Below, piece after piece: positions 6,200-9,882 of a stretch of 9,882 bases of DNA (the stretch's first letter is position 1; the number at the start of each line of letters is the position of its first letter). Location: contig NZ_CABTXF010000043.1 of assembly GCF_902488755.1 (NCBI RefSeq), positions 1 to 9,882 on the forward strand, read 5' to 3'. The stretch is from an uncultured Murdochiella sp. (GTDB lineage: Bacteria; Bacillota; Clostridia; Tissierellales; Peptoniphilaceae). Made by a program: the position numbers and the translations under genes. A model generated the notes under the pieces. That model did no database searches, was not told the DNA's origin, and saw nothing but the letters and a program-made list of their open reading frames with translations.

Positions 6200-7252
6200 T
6201 TGAAGCAAATTCAACTCAAGAAAATCAGCAAGTCCTTTGATGCGCTGACGGTATTAAAGAATTTTGATCTGACGATTGAGGATGAAGAATTTTTGACGCT
6301 TTTAGGTCCGTCCGGATGCGGAAAGACCACGATTTTGCGCATTATTGGCGGATTTGAAGAACCGGACAGCGGTCAGGTTCTCTTTGAGGGAAAGGACATT
6401 ACCCACATACCACCGCATCAACGTCCGTTCAATACCGTGTTTCAACAATATGCTCTTTTTCCGCACATGAATGTCGAAGAAAACGTGGGTTTCGGCTTAC
6501 GGATGAAAGGCATCGAAAAAGAGGAACGACAAGATCGCGTAGAGCGGATGTTGCGTCTGGTTAATCTTTCCGGCTACGGCAAGCGTCGGGTGGATCAGCT
6601 TTCCGGTGGACAGAAACAGCGCATTGCCATTGCGCGCGCCCTGGTGAATGAACCAGAGGTTCTGCTTCTGGACGAGCCGCTTGGCGCACTGGATCTCAAA
6701 CTGCGCAAAGAAATGCAGGGCGAATTGAAACGTATGCAGCAGGAGTTGGGCATAACGTTTATTTTTGTCACCCATGATCAGGAAGAAGCCCTTACCATGT
6801 CCGATCGCATCGTCGTCATGAATGGCGGTATCATTCAACAGATGGGCGATCCCAAAGATATTTATGATGAACCCCAGAACCGTTTTGTGGCGGATTTTAT
6901 CGGGGATTCCAATATTGTTGAAGGTGTCATGCACGCCGATTTTGACGTGAGTTTTTCCGGCCATCGTTTTGTCTGCGTGGACAAGGGTTTTGCGCCGGAA
7001 GAAGCGGTCGATATCGTGTTGCGTCCGGAGGATTTGGAACTGGTTTCTCCGGAGCAGGGAATGCTCGTTGGAAAGGTCGAGAGCTGTCTTTTCCGCGGCG
7101 TGCATTATGAGATGGAAATTGATGTGAACGGCGAGTGCTATAAAAGCCAGAGTACAAAGGCAATGGAAGTCGGCAGTCGCGTAGGCATCGTCATTGCTCC
7201 TGATCTCATTCAGGTGATGCACCGTTCCTCTCCGCAAGGAGTAGAGAGATGA
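6200..7252 (+). CDS. potA: Spermidine/putrescine ABC transporter ATP-binding protein PotA
   Basis: A 350-residue cytoplasmic ATPase that powers polyamine import through PotB-PotC. Nucleotide-binding motifs appear in order: Walker A GPSGCGKTT at 36-44, Q-loop FQQYALFPH at 81-89, ABC signature LSGGQKQR at 134-141, Walker B VLLLDEP at 154-160 with catalytic E159, D-loop GALD, and switch histidine H192 in THDQEEAL. The C-terminal TOBE-type regulatory domain covers about 235-345, including the typical DIVLRPEDLEL. The start is a TTG codon, supported by AAAGGA at 6188-6193 six bases before it and by the family's usual N-terminus. It is the first gene of a tightly packed operon: its TGA overlaps the potB ATG by 4 bases. 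The combination with a PotD-type binding protein points to polyamines rather than another substrate of this ATPase subclass. Confidence 0.94.
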   Translation: MKQIQLKKISKSFDALTVLKNFDLTIEDEEFLTLLGPSGCGKTTILRIIGGFEEPDSGQVLFEGKDITHIPPHQRPFNTVFQQYALFPHMNVEENVGFGLRMKGIEKEERQDRVERMLRLVNLSGYGKRRVDQLSGGQKQRIAIARALVNEPEVLLLDEPLGALDLKLRKEMQGELKRMQQELGITFIFVTHDQEEALTMSDRIVVMNGGIIQQMGDPKDIYDEPQNRFVADFIGDSNIVEGVMHADFDVSFSGHRFVCVDKGFAPEEAVDIVLRPEDLELVSPEQGMLVGKVESCLFRGVHYEMEIDVNGECYKSQSTKAMEVGSRVGIVIAPDLIQVMHRSSPQGVER

Positions 7253-8118
7253 AACGATATCGTCGTTTGAGTGCTCCCTACCTGCTTTGGGCGGTGCTTT
7301 TTGTACTGATTCCCATGGGGATGATTTTCTACTATGCGTTGACCACGGCGGACGGTCAGTGGACACTGGAAAACATGCAGCGCTTTTTTGCCGGCAATGC
7401 GACCAAAACATTGGCAAAATCGCTGCGTCTGGCGTTTGTTTCCACCATCATCTGCTTTGTTTTGGGGTATCCCATGGCGTATTTTATGGCACAAGCCAAA
7501 GCGCGCATTCGCCCCATGCTTTTGATGCTCGTAATGATTCCGATGTGGATGAATTTTCTTTTGCGCACCTATGCCTGGATTACCATTTTGTCGCGCGGTG
7601 GCATTCTGAATACCTTCCTGACCGGTTTAGGACTTGCGCCGACGGACTTGCTGTATACCGAGACGGCAGTCATTTTGGGCATGGTCTATAACTTTTTGCC
7701 GTTCATGATTTTGCCCATTTTTACGTCGTTGGAAAAAATGGATCCTGCCCTTTTAGAGGCGGCGGATGATTTGGGTGCGAATAAGAGACAGACGTTTTTG
7801 CGCGTGACGTTGCCGCTTTCTCTTCCCGGTATCGCGTCCGGCTTTTCGATGGTTTTCATTCCGGCGATAGCAACGTTTGAAATTACGTCGCTCTTGGGCG
7901 GGAATAAGACCAACCTCATCGGAAACGTTATTCAACAACAGTTTACGGTTACCGGAAACTGGCAATACGGCTCTGCCATGGCCATGATTTTGATGGTCTT
8001 CTTGGTACTGTCACTCTTTTTTGGACGGGAAGAAGAAACCCATGCACAAGGGAGCGTCGTCACCGCGCAGGATTTTGCGCTGGCGGCGGAAGAGCAGGAG
8101 GAGGTAGGCGATGTCTAA
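7249..8118 (+). CDS. potB: Spermidine/putrescine ABC transporter permease PotB
   Basis: A 289-residue inner-membrane permease subunit that pairs with PotC to form the translocation path. Six hydrophobic segments are visible at about 9-30, 58-80, 88-111, 137-160, 194-214 and 240-258. The cytoplasmic EAA loop, EAADDLGANKRQTFLRVTLP at 170-189, is the coupling site for PotA. The start overlaps the potA stop (ATGA), with AAGGAG at 7236-7241. After the last membrane segment there is a 30-residue tail (260-289) with nine Asp/Glu and one Arg; E. coli PotB is shorter here and its tail is not acidic. The tail also covers the ribosome binding site for potC, since potC begins 8 bases before the potB stop. 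The final residues may therefore be constrained partly by the AGGAGGAGG run at 8096-8104. Confidence 0.93.
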   Translation: MKRYRRLSAPYLLWAVLFVLIPMGMIFYYALTTADGQWTLENMQRFFAGNATKTLAKSLRLAFVSTIICFVLGYPMAYFMAQAKARIRPMLLMLVMIPMWMNFLLRTYAWITILSRGGILNTFLTGLGLAPTDLLYTETAVILGMVYNFLPFMILPIFTSLEKMDPALLEAADDLGANKRQTFLRVTLPLSLPGIASGFSMVFIPAIATFEITSLLGGNKTNLIGNVIQQQFTVTGNWQYGSAMAMILMVFLVLSLFFGREEETHAQGSVVTAQDFALAAEEQEEVGDV

Positions 8119-8887
8119 AGGTCTTCGACGACTGTTTCTCTTTTTGCTCTATGCCTTTCTTTATGCGCCCATCGTGGTACTGATTGTCTTTTCTTTTAAC
8201 AGCGGACAGACGCGCGGCGCGTGGGAGGGATTCTCCCTGCATTGGTATCAGTCGCTGATGCACAACAAAGAGATTTTGAATGCCCTAAAGAATACGGTGT
8301 CGATTGCGATTCTGGCGACGCTTTTTGCTACGCTCATTGCTACTTGCGGAACGATTGGCGTGTATTGGTTTTCGCGTCGCCATCGTGTCGCCCTTCATCT
8401 GATTAACCAGGTGATTGTACTCAATCCCGATATTGTGACCGCGATTGGCTTTATGGCGCTTTTCGGTTTTTTGCAAATGACTCCGGGATATCTCACCATT
8501 TTGCTGTCGCATATTGCCTTTGAGATTCCCTACATCGTGCTGTCCATCCTGCCGCGGCTTAAGCAGATGCCGCCGGAATTGGCGGAAGCGTCGATGGATT
8601 TAGGCGCTACGCCTTGGCAGACATTGCGCTATGTTATCGTACCGTTTCTGAAAAGTGGCATTATTTCCGGTGCCTTGATGGGTTTTACGATGTCCATTGA
8701 CGACTTTGTGATTACGTTCTTTAATGCTGGAAATGGCGTGGAAACGGTGTCTACGCTGGTATATTCCATGGCGCGCCGTGGAATTAATCCAGAGGTAAAC
8801 GCATTGTCCGCTATGATGTTTGTCGCCATGTTCCTTTTGCTTCTGGTGACCAACTGGCGCAGTATCCACGGAAAGGAGATGCAATGA
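8111..8887 (+). CDS. potC: Spermidine/putrescine ABC transporter permease PotC
   Basis: A 258-residue second permease of the polyamine importer. Hydrophobic segments lie at about 8-29, 62-84, 97-120, 127-147, 180-200 and 232-247. The EAA loop, EASMDLGATPWQTLRYVIVP at 159-178, is well conserved, as is SIDDFVITFF at 195-204, a hallmark of PotC. Length is normal for the family. The ATG lies inside the end of potB (8-base overlap) six bases after AGGAGGAGG, one of the strongest ribosome binding sites in the window. The stop overlaps the potD start by 4 bases. The overlaps imply coupled translation and near-equal amounts of the permease subunits. Confidence 0.94.
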   Translation: MSKGLRRLFLFLLYAFLYAPIVVLIVFSFNSGQTRGAWEGFSLHWYQSLMHNKEILNALKNTVSIAILATLFATLIATCGTIGVYWFSRRHRVALHLINQVIVLNPDIVTAIGFMALFGFLQMTPGYLTILLSHIAFEIPYIVLSILPRLKQMPPELAEASMDLGATPWQTLRYVIVPFLKSGIISGALMGFTMSIDDFVITFFNAGNGVETVSTLVYSMARRGINPEVNALSAMMFVAMFLLLLVTNWRSIHGKEMQ

Positions 8888-9882
8888 AACGCATGCGAAA
8901 CTTGGTTTTTACGGCGCTTGCGCTCCTGTTTTCCGTGATGCTTTACGGATGCGCGCAAGGACGGGAAAATAAGGAAACAAAGCAGCAGGTCAACGTATAT
9001 AACTGGGGCGAATATATTGACCCGGAACTCGTTCATCGTTTTGAGGAAGAGACGGGCATTGATGTAATCTACTCCAATTTTGCGACTAATGAAGACCTGT
9101 ATGTCAAGCTCAAAAACGGGGGAACAACCTATGATGTGATTGTTCCTTCCGAATATATGATGCAGCGTATGGTGCAGGAAGAGATGCTGCTTCCGTTGGA
9201 CTATGCCAATATTCCTAACATGCAATACATAGACGATTCTTTTCTGCATCAGGCGTTTGATCCAAAGCAGCTTTATTCTGCTCCGTATTTTTGGGGCACG
9301 GTGGGCATCCTCTATAACAAGAAAATGGTACATGAACCGGTAAACTCTTGGGATATTCTCTGGAATCCGCATTATGCACGCCAAATCATCATGCTGGATT
9401 CTTCTCGCGATTCTCTGATGGTTTCGTTGGTTCGTTTGGGCGCTTCTGTCAATTCCACCAATCCCAAGGAGCTTATGGCGGCGAAGGAAGATTTAATTCG
9501 TCAATATCCACTGGTGTATGCGTATCTCATCGATGAGATTCGTGACCTGATGATTAACGGAGAGAACGCTTTGGCGGTGATGTATTCCGGTGATGCGTAT
9601 GCCGCGATGCAGGAAAATCCCGATCTGGATTTTGTAAATCCGCCGGAAGGCGGCAACCTCTGGTTTGACGTGTTTGCCATTCCCAAAGGGGCAAAGAACA
9701 AGGAAAACGCGGAAAAATTCATTAATTTTATGCTGCGACCGGATGTCATGGCACAGAATGCAGAATGGGTGGGCTATTCTCTTCCGAGTGAGGCAGGACG
9801 AGCGCTTTTGCCAGAAGAAACGCGCAACTCACTGGTGGCGTATCCTGACCCGAAGGCATACGAAAAATACGAAGTCTTTGAA
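8884..9882 (+). CDS. potD: Spermidine/putrescine-binding lipoprotein PotD, 3' end outside the window
   Basis: 333 codons are present with no stop, so the gene runs off the right edge; relatives are about 350 residues, so only a short C-terminus should be missing. An N-terminal lipoprotein signal (KRMR, a hydrophobic stretch, then LYGC) predicts lipidation at C23, anchoring the binding protein outside the membrane as in Gram-positive bacteria. Polyamine-site residues known from E. coli PotD are recognisable: W41 and Y44 in YNWGEY, Y91 in VPSEY, W260 and D262 in LWFDVFAIP, and Y298 in VGYSLP. The E. coli DDARE acidic pair is DSSRD here (172-176), so one acidic residue is Ser and the Glu is Asp, which may shift preference between spermidine and putrescine. 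The ATG overlaps the potC stop, with AAAGGAG at 8872-8878. Confidence 0.94.
   Translation, partial: MKRMRNLVFTALALLFSVMLYGCAQGRENKETKQQVNVYNWGEYIDPELVHRFEEETGIDVIYSNFATNEDLYVKLKNGGTTYDVIVPSEYMMQRMVQEEMLLPLDYANIPNMQYIDDSFLHQAFDPKQLYSAPYFWGTVGILYNKKMVHEPVNSWDILWNPHYARQIIMLDSSRDSLMVSLVRLGASVNSTNPKELMAAKEDLIRQYPLVYAYLIDEIRDLMINGENALAVMYSGDAYAAMQENPDLDFVNPPEGGNLWFDVFAIPKGAKNKENAEKFINFMLRPDVMAQNAEWVGYSLPSEAGRALLPEETRNSLVAYPDPKAYEKYEVFE

Noticed and set aside
5948..6214. 88-codon minus-strand reading frame across the same gap
   Set aside because: It runs through the yjiH promoter and the potA start, and its composition is that of AT-rich intergenic DNA.
6004..6240. 78-codon plus-strand reading frame with a hydrophobic stretch in the yjiH-potA gap
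   Set aside because: It begins at TTG without a ribosome binding site, covers the promoter and inverted repeat, and overlaps the start of potA in another frame.
6497..7417. 306-codon frame antisense to potA and potB
   Set aside because: It is a mirror of strongly conserved coding sequence on the other strand, with no recognisable protein motifs.
8629..9384. 251-codon frame antisense to potC and potD
   Set aside because: It opposes clearly conserved permease and binding-protein genes and has no supporting start signal or motif.

Overview
This window looks like ordinary chromosomal DNA from a Gram-positive, Firmicutes-type (Bacillota) bacterium. The reasons are: strong AGGAGG-like ribosome binding sites; a NifZ-type cysteine desulfurase directly coupled to a short ThiI without a rhodanese domain, as in Bacillus; a lipoprotein spermidine/putrescine-binding protein encoded in cis with its ABC transporter; a YprB-like exonuclease; and a tRNA gene without an encoded CCA. 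An anaerobic clostridial or Tissierellia-like host is plausible, but that is inference only. I see no phage, transposon, CRISPR, toxin or defence genes.

Layout: the left edge carries the 3' part of a tRNA-Ile(GAU) gene and its terminator (1-96). A YprB-like DEDD exonuclease gene follows on the minus strand (174-1139). Diverging from it is a two-gene plus-strand operon, cysteine desulfurase (1311-2543) and thiI (2540-3733), coupled by a 4-base stop/start overlap and closed by a strong hairpin at 3807-3858. Converging on that terminator are two minus-strand genes: thiol peroxidase tpx (3922-4434) and, upstream of it, a YjiH-family multi-spanning membrane protein (4599-5903).

A 296-base divergent intergenic region (5904-6199) holds a good sigma-A-like promoter for yjiH, a weaker candidate for the plus-strand operon, and a perfect 9-bp inverted repeat between them. 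The right third is a complete polyamine-uptake operon, potA-potB-potC-potD (6200 to the window end). Its genes overlap by 4, 8 and 4 bases. potD is cut off by the window edge, probably near its C-terminus.

Functionally, the desulfurase and ThiI should form one sulfur-relay pathway making 4-thiouridine in tRNA. PotABCD should import spermidine and/or putrescine. Tpx is a peroxide-detoxifying peroxiredoxin. I found no clearly new biological system. The points most worth a second look are an unusual insertion in the desulfurase, a mismatched T-stem in the tRNA, possible leader hairpins, an uncharacterised C-terminal region in the exonuclease, and altered substrate-site residues in PotD.
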